DNA of 64,000 bases from Alloalcanivorax marinus (GCF_016906305.1 NZ_JADDOL010000003.1:234882-298881), one strand, 5' to 3'; numbered from the stretch's first letter, positions 8,676-17,668 are shown. Notes: generated from the sequence alone by a model not told the origin. Numbers and translations are program-made.

Positions 8676-8740
8676 CTACAAGCCTCAAGCTACAAGCTAT
8701 GAGCCGGCAGTGCCTGCTTGAAGCTTGTAGCTTGCGGCTG
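8676..8740. repeat. Heptad-repeat hairpin A (word CTACAAG)
   Basis: Immediately after the doxX stop codon come four 7-bp units: CTACAAG, CCTCAAG, CTACAAG, CTATGAG (8676-8703). After a short GC-rich loop the complementary arm has CTTGAAG, CTTGTAG, CTTGCGG, CTG (8717-8740), also in 7-bp steps. The core CAAGCTACAAGCT (8686-8698) pairs exactly with 8722-8734. It lies between the convergent doxX and TM2 genes and there is no T-run, so simple intrinsic termination is not obvious. Three other loci in the window share this design with other words. Confidence 0.85.
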
Positions 8741-8745
8741 CCCCT

Positions 8746-9147
8746 CTAAAGCGACCCCTGCATCATATTCTTGGTGCTCACCTGACCGTTCAGCGTCCAG
8801 AAATCATACAGAATCCCCAGGCCGAACAGGCCGGCGGTGAACAGATAGAGAATGCCGGTGATCCACTTGCCCAGGTAGAAGCGGTGCAGACCGAAGATGC
8901 CCAGGAAAGTCAGCAGAATCCAGGCGATGTTGTAGTCCGTGGGCCCGGAGCGGTAACGCAGATCCGCGTCCCGGTCCATGCCCGGGATCAGGAACAGGTC
9001 GATGATCCAGCCGATAAAGAACAGACCCAGGGTAAAGAACCAGATGGTGCCGGTGATCTGGCGACCGTAATAGAAACGGTGCGCGCCCATGAAGCCGAAG
9101 ATCCACAGACAGTAGCCGATGATCTTGCTGTGGGTGTCCCGATACAT
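8746..9147 (-). CDS. TM2 domain-containing membrane protein (two TM2 units)
   Basis: A 133-residue protein with two TM2 domains in tandem. Each has a short helix pair with the motif GAHRFYYGRQITGTIWF (first) or GLHRFYLGKWITGILYL (second), followed by GWIIDLF or GILYDFW. TM2 proteins are small membrane proteins of unknown biochemical function. The internal duplication is clear by eye. Its promoter side carries a 3 x 20-bp tandem repeat (9161-9220), and its 3' end faces the heptad hairpin of doxX. Confidence 0.88.
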   Translation of the reverse strand: MYRDTHSKIIGYCLWIFGFMGAHRFYYGRQITGTIWFFTLGLFFIGWIIDLFLIPGMDRDADLRYRSGPTDYNIAWILLTFLGIFGLHRFYLGKWITGILYLFTAGLFGLGILYDFWTLNGQVSTKNMMQGSL

Positions 9148-9160
9148 GAATAACCTCTCC

Positions 9161-9220
9161 TTGAGTTAAACCGTGGGGCCTTGAGTGAAACCCTGGGGCC
9201 TGGCGTTAAACCACGGGCCG
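9161..9220. repeat. 3 x 20-bp tandem repeat upstream of the TM2 gene
   Basis: Three head-to-tail 20-bp units at 9161-9180, 9181-9200 and 9201-9220. Each has the pattern TTGAGTTAAACCGTGGGGCC with a few substitutions (third unit TGGCGTTAAACCACGGGCCG). They fill the gap between the purT stop and the TM2 gene start at 9147. A period of 20 bp is about two helical turns, which would place a bound protein on one face of the DNA. The end of purT beyond it contains a palindrome, GTGGATCTCAGAGATCCAC (9222-9240). Confidence 0.8.
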
Positions 9221-9228
9221 GGTGGATC

Positions 9229-10410
9229 TCAGAGATCCACTTTGATGGCCGCGATCACTTTGTTCGCTTTCACGCGCGCTTGTTCCACGCTGTCCGCCCG
9301 GGCCAGGCCCACGCCCAGCCGGCGGCTGCCGCTCACTTCCGGCTTGCCGAACAGGCGCAGGTCGGTGTCCGGCTGGGCCAGCGCCTCTTCCAGACCACCG
9401 TAGCGCATGTTCCTGGAGTCGCCCTTGACCAGCAGCACGGACGACGCGCTGGGGCCGCGCTGCTCGATCAGCGGCACCGGCAGGCCCAGGATCGCCCGGG
9501 CGTGCAGCGCGAACTCGGACAGATCCTGGGACATCAGTGTCACCAGGCCGGTGTCGTGGGGACGCGGCGAAACCTCACTGAACCACACCTGATCGCCCTT
9601 GATGAACAGCTCCACGCCGAACAGGCCGCGCCCGCCCAGAGCGTCGGTGATCGCGCGGGCCTGGCGCTCGGCCTCCACCAGGGCGGCGTCGTTCATCGGC
9701 TGCGGCTGCCAGGACTCCCGGTAGTCGCCGTCTTCCTGGCGGTGGCCGATGGGCGCGCAGAAACTGGTGCCGCCCACGTGACGCACGGTGAGCAGGGTGA
9801 TCTCGTACTCGAATTCCACGAAACCTTCCACGATCACCCGGCCCTGGCCGGCACGGCCGCCGGACTGGGCGTAGTCCCAGGCGGCGTCGATGTCGTGCTC
9901 GGTTTTCACCAGGCTCTGGCCCTTGCCGGAGGAGGACATCACCGGCTTGATCACGCACGGCAGACCCACTTCCTTCACCGCCGCCAGATATTCGTCCTTG
10001 TCGCCGGCGAAGCGGTAGGGCGAGGTGGGCAGGCCCAGTTCCTCGGCGGCCAGCCGGCGGATGCCTTCCCGGTTCATGGTCAGGCGGGCGGCGCGGGCGG
10101 TGGGCACCACATGGAAGCCTTCCTCCTCGAGCTTGATCAGCTCATCGGTGGCGATGGCCTCGATCTCGGGCACGATGTAGTGGGGTTTTTCCCGCTCCAC
10201 CACGGCGCGCACCGCTTCGGCGTCGAGCATATTGATCACATGGCGGCGGTGGGCCACCTGCATGGCCGGGGCATTGTCGTAACGGTCCACGGCGATCACC
10301 TCGCAGCCCAGTCGGGTCAGCTCGATGGTGACTTCCTTGCCCAGTTCCCCGGAGCCCAGCAGCAATACACGGGTGGCGCCGTCGGCGTAGGGGGTGCCCA
10401 GAGTCGTCAT
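9229..10410 (-). CDS. purT: Formate-dependent phosphoribosylglycinamide formyltransferase 2
   Basis: ATP-grasp enzyme of 393 residues (E. coli PurT has 392). It converts GAR, formate and ATP to FGAR, ADP and phosphate in step 3 of purine synthesis. The N-terminal preATP-grasp segment reads [19 protein letters not shown]. The ATP-binding loop is [10 protein letters not shown], and the metal-binding region includes [19 protein letters not shown] and [12 protein letters not shown]. The 3' end overlaps a 19-bp palindrome. It is a single gene here; purL, the next pathway enzyme, is 2.5 kb away on the other strand. Confidence 0.97.
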   Translation of the reverse strand: MTTLGTPYADGATRVLLLGSGELGKEVTIELTRLGCEVIAVDRYDNAPAMQVAHRRHVINMLDAEAVRAVVEREKPHYIVPEIEAIATDELIKLEEEGFHVVPTARAARLTMNREGIRRLAAEELGLPTSPYRFAGDKDEYLAAVKEVGLPCVIKPVMSSSGKGQSLVKTEHDIDAAWDYAQSGGRAGQGRVIVEGFVEFEYEITLLTVRHVGGTSFCAPIGHRQEDGDYRESWQPQPMNDAALVEAERQARAITDALGGRGLFGVELFIKGDQVWFSEVSPRPHDTGLVTLMSQDLSEFALHARAILGLPVPLIEQRGPSASSVLLVKGDSRNMRYGGLEEALAQPDTDLRLFGKPEVSGSRRLGVGLARADSVEQARVKANKVIAAIKVDL

Positions 10411-10520
10411 GGTGGCGGCTCCTCAATGTCGCGAAGGGTCGCCGCGGGCGCGCGGCGGGTGAGGGACGATTGTAGCGGAAAGCGGGCGACAAGCGGCAAG
10501 CTCTCGAGCCGCTGGAGGGC

Positions 10521-10576
10521 CGGCTTTAGCCGCGAAAGCGCGAAAGCGCTTTGATCGCGGCTGAAGCCGCTCCTAC
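10521..10576. repeat. REP-like inverted pair upstream of tadA
   Basis: GGCTTTAGCCGCGA (10522-10535) and ATCGCGGCTGAAGCCGCTCCTAC (10554-10576) are two oppositely oriented copies of one element, separated by a GCGAAAGC duplication. The same core (GCGGCTRAAGCCGC plus TCCTAC tail) recurs at 11133, 11173, 17991 and, degenerate, at 31595. The family resembles REP (repetitive extragenic palindrome) sequences of pseudomonads. No RAYT transposase is present in the window. Confidence 0.75.
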
Positions 10577-10607
10577 TATGGCCCTCGTTGAACGAGGAAA
10601 CCAATTC

Positions 10608-11090
10608 ATGGGCGACGACGAGTATTGGATGGACCGGGCGTTGGCGCTGGCGGAGCGGGCCGGGGCCGAGGGCGAGGTGCCGGTGGGGGCGCTGGTGGTG
10701 CGCGACGGCCAGCTACTGGGAGAGGGCTGGAACCGGCCCATCGGCGCCCACGACCCCACCGGCCATGCCGAGGTCAATGCGCTGCGTGATGCCGCCGCCC
10801 GCCAGGGCAATTACCGGCTGCCCGGCGCCACCCTGTACGTGACCATCGAGCCCTGCACCATGTGTTTCGGCGCCCTGATGCACGCCCGCATCGCGCGTCT
10901 GGTGTACGGCGCCCGGGAGCCCCGCGCCGGCGTCTGCGAGAGCCAGCTGGGCCTGCCGGAGCGGACCTTCTACAACCATCGGGTGGAGGTGGTGAGCGGC
11001 GTGGCGGCGGAACGGGCCGCCGGGTTGCTGCGGGATTTCTTCCGGGAGCGGCGGGTCCGGGACGCGGATCGCGGGCCAGATCGCGGCTAA
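10608..11090 (+). CDS. tadA: tRNA-specific adenosine deaminase
   Basis: Zinc deaminase of 160 residues that converts adenosine-34 to inosine in tRNA-Arg(ACG). Zinc and catalytic motifs are G52-H53-A54-E55 and PCTMC (Cys83 and Cys86). Other TadA marks are EGEVPVGALVV, GWNRPIGAHDPTGHAE and the C-terminal LLRDFFRERR. The start is ATG at 10608 with GAGGA upstream; longer in-frame readings run into REP-like DNA and are unlikely. The last codons, including the stop (11088-11090), fall inside a REP-like half element (ATCGCGGCTAAAGC), so the C-terminal tail has probably been shaped by repeat insertion. Confidence 0.95.
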   Translation: MGDDEYWMDRALALAERAGAEGEVPVGALVVRDGQLLGEGWNRPIGAHDPTGHAEVNALRDAAARQGNYRLPGATLYVTIEPCTMCFGALMHARIARLVYGAREPRAGVCESQLGLPERTFYNHRVEVVSGVAAERAAGLLRDFFRERRVRDADRGPDRG

Positions 11091-11132
11091 AGCGGAACGC
11101 CGCCGGGTCGCTCCTGCCGGGGCGGCGGGCGC

Positions 11133-11197
11133 ATATCGCGGCTGAAGCCGCTCCTACGGTGGAAAGGAGGCGGTAGGAGCGGCTTCAGCCGCGATAT
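11133..11197. repeat. Perfect 25-bp REP-like inverted repeat between tadA and mltF
   Basis: The 25-base arm beginning ATATCGCGGCTGAAGCCGC (11133-11157) is repeated exactly in reverse complement at 11173-11197, with a 15-base loop. It sits between two convergent genes and could act as a bidirectional 3' end or terminator structure. It is the best-preserved REP-like pair in the window. Confidence 0.85.
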
Positions 11198-11207
11198 TCC
11201 TTGGGGA

Positions 11208-12644
11208 TTATTCGCTGGCCGCCACCAGGGTCTGGCCGTGCCGCTCGGAATTGTCGGCGCGCACCAGCAGGTCGTAGTAATGGCGGATGTGGCGCACGTA
11301 CACCGCCGCCTGGCCGCCGGGGGCGGCGCCGTACCGCAGCTGGTTCACGTAGGCCGGGTGGTCGAGCAGGGTCAGGCGGGTTTTCACGTCCGCCCAGCGG
11401 TCCGGGTCGCCGCCCTGGCGCTGGGTCAGCACGCGGGCGTCTTCCAGGTGGCCCATGCCCATGTTGTAGGCGGCCAGGGCCATCCAGGTGCGGTCCGGTT
11501 CCTGGATGCGGTCCGGCACCCGGTCGTGCAGCTGGCGCAGGTAGCCGGCGCCGGCGCGGATGCTCTGGGCCGGGTCGGTGCGGTCGCTGACGCCCATTTC
11601 CCGGGCGGTGCGGGTGGTCAGCATCATCAGGCCCTCGACCCCGGTGGGGGAGATGGCCTGGGCGTCCCACAGGGATTCCTGGTAGGCCATGGCGGCCAGC
11701 AGACGCCAGTCGAACCCGGCGCTGTCGGCGGCCTGACGGAAGTCCGCGGTGTAGTTGGGCAGGCGGTCGTCCAGATGGCGGATGAAACTGCGCGCGGAGT
11801 ACAGATCCATCTGCTCCATCTGCCCATAGAAGCGCTGGGCCAGGCGCTCGGCGGTGCCGTCCGCCTTTACCTGGGTCAGGTAGCGCTGGGCCGCCAGATA
11901 GAGGGTGCGGTCGCCGCCGTCGTTGAACGCCCAGGCCAGCCCCTGATCCCGGTTCAGGGTGAAGCCGGAGGCCAGGTCCGGGAACAGGGCCCGGTGCATG
12001 GCGTAGGCGTTGGAGTTGACCAGGCCGTAATCCGCCTCGCCCTGTTCCAGCAGGGTCAGCACCTGCTCGGCGGAGCCTTTTTCCACCACCTTGAAGTCCA
12101 GGTCCGGGTGTTCGGCGCGGGCCCGGGCGAGCATCTCGGCGTGGCGGCTGCCGGCGCGCAGCACCACGGTCTTGCCGGCCAGGTCGGCGAGGGCGGTGGG
12201 TCGGGCGCTGCCCAGCCGGTACATCACCAGGGTGTCGACGATCTGATAGGGGGTGCTGTAGCGCAGGCCCTGGCTGCCGTCCTCGCCGGCCAGCAGGGCG
12301 GCGGCGGCCAGGTCGGCGCGGCCACCGCGCACCGCCTTGCGCAGGGCGGCAGTGCTGTCCACCTTGAGCAGGGTCAGCTCCACGCCCAGGCGCTCGGCGA
12401 AGCCCTTGGCCAGTTCGTACTCCATGCCGGTGAGGCCGTTGGAGTCCCGGTAGACGGTGGTCAGGGAGGGGCGCGTGGCCACGACGAGCTCGCCCCGCGC
12501 CTGGATGCGTTCCAGGGCGGTGGGGGCGGGGCGCAGAGCCATGGTGGCCGCCACGATCACCAGCAGGGCGAGCGGGGCCAGCAAATGCCTGGCCAGACTG
12601 TGGCGACCCCCTTGGAAAAGAGAGGGTTTAAGCAGTGTGGTCAT
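11208..12644 (-). CDS. mltF: Membrane-bound lytic murein transglycosylase F
   Basis: Bifunctional envelope protein of 478 residues. After a hydrophobic signal/anchor (LLAPLALLVIVAATMAL) comes a periplasmic solute-binding (SBP_bac_3) domain from about residue 45 to 265 (GELVVATRPSLTTVY). A C-terminal SLT lytic transglycosylase domain follows, with the catalytic Glu in AMAYQESLWD, then SPTGVEGLMML and AAYNMGMGHLEDAR. It cleaves peptidoglycan glycan strands to 1,6-anhydro products and the sensor domain regulates activity. The start is ATG at 12644 with GGAGA upstream; no lipobox is seen. It is convergent with tadA and divergent from purL. Confidence 0.95.
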   Translation of the reverse strand: MTTLLKPSLFQGGRHSLARHLLAPLALLVIVAATMALRPAPTALERIQARGELVVATRPSLTTVYRDSNGLTGMEYELAKGFAERLGVELTLLKVDSTAALRKAVRGGRADLAAAALLAGEDGSQGLRYSTPYQIVDTLVMYRLGSARPTALADLAGKTVVLRAGSRHAEMLARARAEHPDLDFKVVEKGSAEQVLTLLEQGEADYGLVNSNAYAMHRALFPDLASGFTLNRDQGLAWAFNDGGDRTLYLAAQRYLTQVKADGTAERLAQRFYGQMEQMDLYSARSFIRHLDDRLPNYTADFRQAADSAGFDWRLLAAMAYQESLWDAQAISPTGVEGLMMLTTRTAREMGVSDRTDPAQSIRAGAGYLRQLHDRVPDRIQEPDRTWMALAAYNMGMGHLEDARVLTQRQGGDPDRWADVKTRLTLLDHPAYVNQLRYGAAPGGQAAVYVRHIRHYYDLLVRADNSERHGQTLVAASE

Positions 12645-12663
12645 GCCGTGCAGGGTCTCCGGT

Positions 12664-12679
12664 TGTGATCCCAATCACG
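12664..12679. promoter_or_regulatory. CRP/Vfr-like half-site dyad upstream of mltF
   Basis: TGTGATCCCAATCACG fits the CRP pattern TGTGA-N6-TCACA at 9 of 10 consensus bases. It is centred about 28 bp upstream of the mltF ATG. Such a position would overlap the promoter or leader, which fits repression better than class I activation. A chance match is possible. The remaining mltF-purL gap (12680-12911) shows nothing clear apart from a few A/T-rich stretches. Confidence 0.35.
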
Positions 12680-12911
12680 TAATGCGGGCGGAATTTTGCA
12701 TGGCAAGTGCTTAAAAATCCAGCAAATCCGTTCTCTCGAGGGGTAACCAAAGATGTATTGGCCCCATTGGCGCACCCTATGACCCGCCCCACAACCGGCG
12801 GTTCGGCGAATAGGAATTCCGCCCTCCATCCCTTATCATTGCGGCCCTTGGAGCCCTTGGCTCCGTCGTCTCCCCGTTTACCCACAGTCATCGATGGAAA
12901 AAGCCGATCCT

Positions 12912-15900
12912 ATGCTGATCCTCCCAGGTAGCCCGGCGCTGTCCGCCTTTCGTAAGGAAAAACTGCTGGAAGCCCTGCCCCAGGTGGCGGCGCTGTCCGC
13001 CCGCTATGTGCACTTCGTGGAAGTGAGCGCCGATCTCGACGAACGGGAACGGCGGGTGCTGGACAGCCTGCTGCACTACGGCCCCAGCCTGGAAGAGACG
13101 GCGGTGGACGGGGACATCTTCGTGGTTGTGCCGCGGCCGGGCACGGTATCGCCCTGGTCGTCCAAGGCCACCGACATCTGCCACAACGCCGGCCTGGACA
13201 AGGTGGTACGGGTGGAGCGCGGCGTCGAGTACCGGCTGCGGCTGGACGGCGAAGTGCCGCGCCGGGAGCTGGCCGCCGCCCTGCACGACCGCATGGTGGA
13301 AGCGGTGCTGGACCGGGTGGAGGACGCCGACCGTCTGTTCACCCACCATCAGCCCCGGCCGCTGACCACGGTGGACGTGATCGGCGGCGGCCGCGAGGCC
13401 CTGGCCGAGGCCAACGGCGCCCTGGGCCTGGCCCTGGCGGACGACGAGATCGACTACCTGGTGGAGCGCTTCACCGCCCTGGGCCGCAACCCCTCGGACG
13501 CCGAGCTGATGATGTTCGCCCAGGCCAACTCCGAGCATTGCCGCCACAAGATCTTCAACGCCGACTGGACCATCGACGGCGAGGCCCAGCCGCTGAGCCT
13601 GTTCGCGATGATCCGCAACACCCACAAGCACGCCCCGGACGGCGTGCTCAGCGCCTACAGCGACAACGCGGCGGTGGTGGAAGGGCCGGTGGCGGACCGC
13701 TTCTTCCCGGTGGACCAGAACGGCGAGCAGGAATACCGCTACGTCAACGAGCCGGTGCACATGCTGATGAAGGTGGAGACTCATAACCATCCCACCGCCA
13801 TCGCCCCGCACCCGGGCGCGGCCACCGGCGCCGGCGGTGAGATCCGCGACGAGGGCGCCACCGGTCGCGGCGGCAAGCCCAAGGCCGGGCTCACCGGCTT
13901 CTCGGTGTCCAACCTGCGCATCCCCGGCTTCGAGCAGCCCTGGGAAGACGACTACGGCCGCCCGGACCGCATCGCCTCGCCCCTGGACATCATGATCGAC
14001 GGCCCCCTGGGCGGCGCCGCCTTCAACAACGAATTCGGCCGCCCCAACCTGTGCGGCTACTTCCGCACCCTGGAACTGCAGGCGCCGGGCATCAACGGCG
14101 AGGAGCGCCGTGGCTACCACAAGCCGATCATGATCGCCGGTGGCCTGGGCAACGTGCGCGACGGGCATGTGCACAAGAACGAGATTCCCGACGGCGCCAA
14201 GGTGATCGTGCTGGGCGGCCCGGCCATGCTGATCGGCCTGGGCGGCGGTGCCGCCAGTTCCATGGCCAGCGGTGAATCCGACGAGACCCTGGACTTCGCC
14301 TCGGTGCAGCGCGGCAACCCGGAAATCGAACGCCGGGTGCAGGAAGTGATCGACCGCTGCTGGGCCCTGGGCGACGACAACCCCATCGTCTCGGTGCACG
14401 ACGTGGGCGCCGGCGGCCTGTCCAACGCACTGCCGGAACTGGTCCACGACCACGACCGGGGCGCGCGGCTGGAGCTGCGCAAGGTGCCCAGCGCCGAACC
14501 CGGCATGAGCCCGGTGGAAATCTGGTGCAACGAGGCCCAGGAACGCTACGTGCTGGCGGTGCTGCCGGAGGATCTGGAGCGCTTCAGCGCCCTGTGCGAC
14601 CGGGAGCGGGCGCCGTTCGCGGTGCTTGGCGAGGCCACCACCGAGGAACACCTGCGGGTGGGCGACGAGCACTTCGGCGACGCGCCGGTGGACCTGCCCA
14701 TGGACGTGCTGTTCGGCAAGCCGCCGAAAATGCAGCGCGCCTTTGATCGCGAGGACTTCGAGCGCCGCCCGTTCAGCACCAAGGGCATCAAACTGAAGGA
14801 CGCCATCGAGCGGGTCATGCGTCTGCCCACGGTGGCCTCCAAGAGCTTCCTGATCACCATCGGCGACCGCTCGGTGACCGGCCTGGTGCACCGCGACCAG
14901 ATGGTTGGCCCCTGGCAGGTGCCGGTGGCCGATTGCGCCGTCACCGCCACCGGCTATAACCAGCGCACCGGTGAGGCCATGGCCATGGGCGAGCGCACCC
15001 CGGCGGCCCTGGTCAACGCCCCCGCCGCCGGCCGCATGGCGGTGGCCGAGACGCTCACCAATCTGGCCGCCGCCCACATCGGCTCGCTGGCCAATATCCG
15101 CCTGTCCGCCAACTGGATGGCCGCCGCCGGCCACCCCGGCGAGGACCAGGCCCTGTTCGACACCGTCAAGGCGGTGGGCATGGAGCTGTGCCCGGCCCTG
15201 GGCATCGCCATTCCGGTGGGCAAGGACTCTCTCTCCATGCGCACCCTGTGGCAGGAGCGCGGCATCGAGAAAAGCGTCACCGCGCCGCTGTCGCTGATCG
15301 TCTCCGGCTTCGCCACCGTCACCGACATCGGGCTGACCGCCACGCCGCAGATCCGCACCGGCATGGACAGCGAGCTGCTGCTGATCGACCTGGGCCGTGG
15401 CCAGGACCGGCTGGGCGGCTCGGCGCTGGCCCAGGTGTACGGCCAGGTCGGGGACGAGGCCCCGGACGTGGATGATCCCCAGGATCTGATCGCCTTCTTC
15501 GACACCACCCAGGCGCTGCTCGCCGAGGGCCGTCTGCTGGCCTACCACGACCGTTCCGACGGCGGCCTGTTCACCACGTTGGCGGAGATGGCCTTCGCCG
15601 GTCGGGTGGGCATCGACATCGTGCTCGACAACATCGCCGGCGACGGCCCGGAAGCGGTGGCGGCCCTGTTCGCCGAGGAAGCCGGCGCGGTGATCCAGGT
15701 GCGCGCCGAGGACGTGGACGCGGTGCGCGCCCGTTACGAGGACGCCGGCCTGGCCGGCTGCGTGCATCACGTGGGCACCCCCAACGACGACGACGTGATG
15801 CGCCTGCGTCTGGGCGGCGCGGTGCTGCGCGAGCGTCCGCGCTGGGGCCTGCAGCGGCTGTGGTCGGAAACCAGCTACCGCATCCAGGCGCTGCGCGACA

Positions 15901-16799
15901 ACCCGGATTGCGCCCGCCAGGAATTCGACGCCGTGCCCGATTCCAATGACCCGGGCCTGAACGTGCGGCTCACCTTCGACATGAGCGAGGATGTGGCGGC
16001 GCCTTACATCAACACGGGCGCGCGACCGGCCATCGCCGTGCTCCGCGAGCAGGGCGTCAACGGCCACATGGAAATGGCCGCCGCCTTCGACCGGGCCGGC
16101 TTCCGTGCCGTGGACGTGCACATGAGCGACCTGCTCGCCGGCCGGGTGGATCTGGCCGACATGAAGGGCCTGGTGGCCTGTGGCGGCTTCTCCTACGGCG
16201 ACGTGCTGGGCGCCGGCGAGGGCTGGGCCAAGTCGGTGCTCTACAACGAGGGCCTGCGCGACGCCTTCAACCGCTTCTTCTTCCGCGAGGACACCTTCGC
16301 CCTGGGCGTCTGCAACGGCTGTCAGATGCTCTCCAACCTCAAGGACCTGATCCCCGGGGCGGAACACTGGCCGCGCTTCGTGCGCAACCTGAGCGAGCAG
16401 TTCGAGGCACGCACCTCCCTGGTGGAGGTGCAGGATTCGCCGTCCATCCTGCTGCGCGACATGGCCGGCACCCGCCTGCCCATCGCCGTGGCCCATGGCG
16501 AAGGCCGGGTGGAGATCAGCGACGACGCCCTGAACCGCAATGAGGAGCAACGCCTGCTGGCGATGCGCTTCGTGGACACCCTGGGCAACCCGGCGGAACA
16601 GTATCCGGCCAACCCCAACGGCTCCGCCCGTGGCGCCACCGGCTTCACCACCCGCGACGGCCGCGTGACCATCATGATGCCGCACCCGGAGCGGGTATTC
16701 CGGGTGCTGCAGAACAGCTGGATTCCGGACGACTGGCGCCGCTTTGAAAACGGCCCCTGGTTCCGGATGTTCGCCAACGCGCGGAAGTGGGTTGGATAA
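12912..16799 (+). CDS. purL: Phosphoribosylformylglycinamidine synthase (large type)
   Basis: Single-chain FGAM synthase of 1295 residues, the same length as E. coli PurL, converting FGAR, glutamine and ATP to FGAM in purine step 4. The N-terminal PurS-like part begins [13 protein letters not shown]. The linker and FGAM catalytic half contain [20 protein letters not shown], and a second AIRS-type half contains [14 protein letters not shown]. The C-terminal class I glutamine amidotransferase has its nucleophile in [10 protein letters not shown] (Cys about 1134) with its His in [13 protein letters not shown] at 12912 is chosen over 12894 because it aligns with the usual PurL N-terminus. A heptad hairpin starts 6 bases after the stop. 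Confidence 0.97.
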   Translation: MLILPGSPALSAFRKEKLLEALPQVAALSARYVHFVEVSADLDERERRVLDSLLHYGPSLEETAVDGDIFVVVPRPGTVSPWSSKATDICHNAGLDKVVRVERGVEYRLRLDGEVPRRELAAALHDRMVEAVLDRVEDADRLFTHHQPRPLTTVDVIGGGREALAEANGALGLALADDEIDYLVERFTALGRNPSDAELMMFAQANSEHCRHKIFNADWTIDGEAQPLSLFAMIRNTHKHAPDGVLSAYSDNAAVVEGPVADRFFPVDQNGEQEYRYVNEPVHMLMKVETHNHPTAIAPHPGAATGAGGEIRDEGATGRGGKPKAGLTGFSVSNLRIPGFEQPWEDDYGRPDRIASPLDIMIDGPLGGAAFNNEFGRPNLCGYFRTLELQAPGINGEERRGYHKPIMIAGGLGNVRDGHVHKNEIPDGAKVIVLGGPAMLIGLGGGAASSMASGESDETLDFASVQRGNPEIERRVQEVIDRCWALGDDNPIVSVHDVGAGGLSNALPELVHDHDRGARLELRKVPSAEPGMSPVEIWCNEAQERYVLAVLPEDLERFSALCDRERAPFAVLGEATTEEHLRVGDEHFGDAPVDLPMDVLFGKPPKMQRAFDREDFERRPFSTKGIKLKDAIERVMRLPTVASKSFLITIGDRSVTGLVHRDQMVGPWQVPVADCAVTATGYNQRTGEAMAMGERTPAALVNAPAAGRMAVAETLTNLAAAHIGSLANIRLSANWMAAAGHPGEDQALFDTVKAVGMELCPALGIAIPVGKDSLSMRTLWQERGIEKSVTAPLSLIVSGFATVTDIGLTATPQIRTGMDSELLLIDLGRGQDRLGGSALAQVYGQVGDEAPDVDDPQDLIAFFDTTQALLAEGRLLAYHDRSDGGLFTTLAEMAFAGRVGIDIVLDNIAGDGPEAVAALFAEEAGAVIQVRAEDVDAVRARYEDAGLAGCVHHVGTPNDDDVMRLRLGGAVLRERPRWGLQRLWSETSYRIQALRDNPDCARQEFDAVPDSNDPGLNVRLTFDMSEDVAAPYINTGARPAIAVLREQGVNGHMEMAAAFDRAGFRAVDVHMSDLLAGRVDLADMKGLVACGGFSYGDVLGAGEGWAKSVLYNEGLRDAFNRFFFREDTFALGVCNGCQMLSNLKDLIPGAEHWPRFVRNLSEQFEARTSLVEVQDSPSILLRDMAGTRLPIAVAHGEGRVEISDDALNRNEEQRLLAMRFVDTLGNPAEQYPANPNGSARGATGFTTRDGRVTIMMPHPERVFRVLQNSWIPDDWRRFENGPWFRMFANARKWVG

Positions 16800-16805
16800 A
16801 AATTC

Positions 16806-16908
16806 AGTTAAAAGTTAAAAGTTGAAAGTTAAAAAGCGCGGGCAAGGCCTTGCCTTCGGCACTGCCCCCAACCGCGTTTCAACTTTTAACTTTAAACTTT
16901 TCACTTTC
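16806..16908. repeat. Heptad-repeat hairpin B (word AGTTAAA)
   Basis: The left arm has four exact-phase heptamers AGTTAAA, AGTTAAA, AGTTGAA, AGTTAAA (16806-16833). The right arm has TTTCAAC, TTTTAAC, TTTAAAC, TTTTCAC, TTTC (16877-16908), the reverse complement of the same word and also in 7-bp phase. A 43-base GC-rich loop lies between, with its own GCAAGGCCTTGC palindrome. It starts just after the purL stop and ends about 20 bases before the thioesterase start, so it could form a large leader or intercistronic structure. It is strikingly A/T-rich against the 65-70% GC background. Confidence 0.88.
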
Positions 16909-16927
16909 TTCCCGTATGGAAGTCCGA

Positions 16928-17635
16928 ATGACCGATCAAACCTATAACTATTTCGACCTCCCCATCGGCGAGTCCCCCGAGCCGACCCCGGTCTCCGAGC
17001 AGCGCCGGGCGCTGGCCCGGGAGTTGCTGGCGATCAGTGAACAACTGGTGCGGCTGGACGCGGACGAGGCGGCGCTGGCCGATTACACCGCCCAGGCGCG
17101 GGCGCTGCGCGAGCAGCTGGAAGGCCACGGCCACCGCAGCATGCGCGATATCCTGGGCCGGCTGATCACCGGCCAGGGCAGCCGTCAGGACGCCCTGGAC
17201 ATGGCCGAGTTCGAAATCCTGTCCGGGCCGGCCAGCCCGTTGTCGCCGCCCATGACCCTGTGGGTGGACGGCGACACGGTGCGCGGCAGCGCCACCTTCG
17301 GGCGGGTTTTCATGGGCCCGCCGGGGAAGGTGCACGGCGGCGTGCTGGCCCTGGCCCTGGACATGCTGATGGCCAAGACCCAGGATTTCGTCACCGGCCT
17401 GGGCATGACCGGCACGCTCAATATTCGCTATCTGGCGCCCACGCCGCTGAATACGGAGATCCGCTTCGAGGCCCGTGTGAACCGTCTGGAAGGGCGTAAG
17501 CTGTTCACCGAGGCGAAGGTGTTCGCCGGCGACACCCAGACGGTGGAAGCCACCGGTATCTGGATTTCCGCCCGGGGCGATTACCGCCTGCGTGACCGCT
17601 TCGTGCATCTGGCGGAGGCCGACCAGCCGGCCTGA
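16928..17635 (+). CDS. PaaI/YbgC-like hotdog thioesterase with N-terminal helical region
   Basis: Protein of 235 residues. The first ~90 are charged and helical (SEQRRALARELLAISEQLVR ...), likely a coiled coil. The C-terminal ~130 form a hotdog domain with FMGPPGKVHGGVLALALDM, carrying the HGG motif typical of acyl-CoA thioesterases. The start at ATG 16928 is preferred because GGAAG lies 6 bases ahead; ATG 16916 is possible. The N-terminal extension is about as long as the domain and is not usual for PaaI proteins. Substrate unknown. It follows purL and the heptad hairpin and precedes the YqfO-like gene by 33 bp. Confidence 0.82.
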   Translation: MTDQTYNYFDLPIGESPEPTPVSEQRRALARELLAISEQLVRLDADEAALADYTAQARALREQLEGHGHRSMRDILGRLITGQGSRQDALDMAEFEILSGPASPLSPPMTLWVDGDTVRGSATFGRVFMGPPGKVHGGVLALALDMLMAKTQDFVTGLGMTGTLNIRYLAPTPLNTEIRFEARVNRLEGRKLFTEAKVFAGDTQTVEATGIWISARGDYRLRDRFVHLAEADQPA

Positions 17636-17668
17636 CGCCACGGGCAACCGTAACGACAGGAGGCCATC

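Noticed and set aside
12888..16685. 1265-codon open frame on the minus strand opposite purL
   Set aside because: It mirrors purL in an antisense phase created by high GC; the translation is His/Gly/Ala-rich and low in family-like sequence, while purL is certain.
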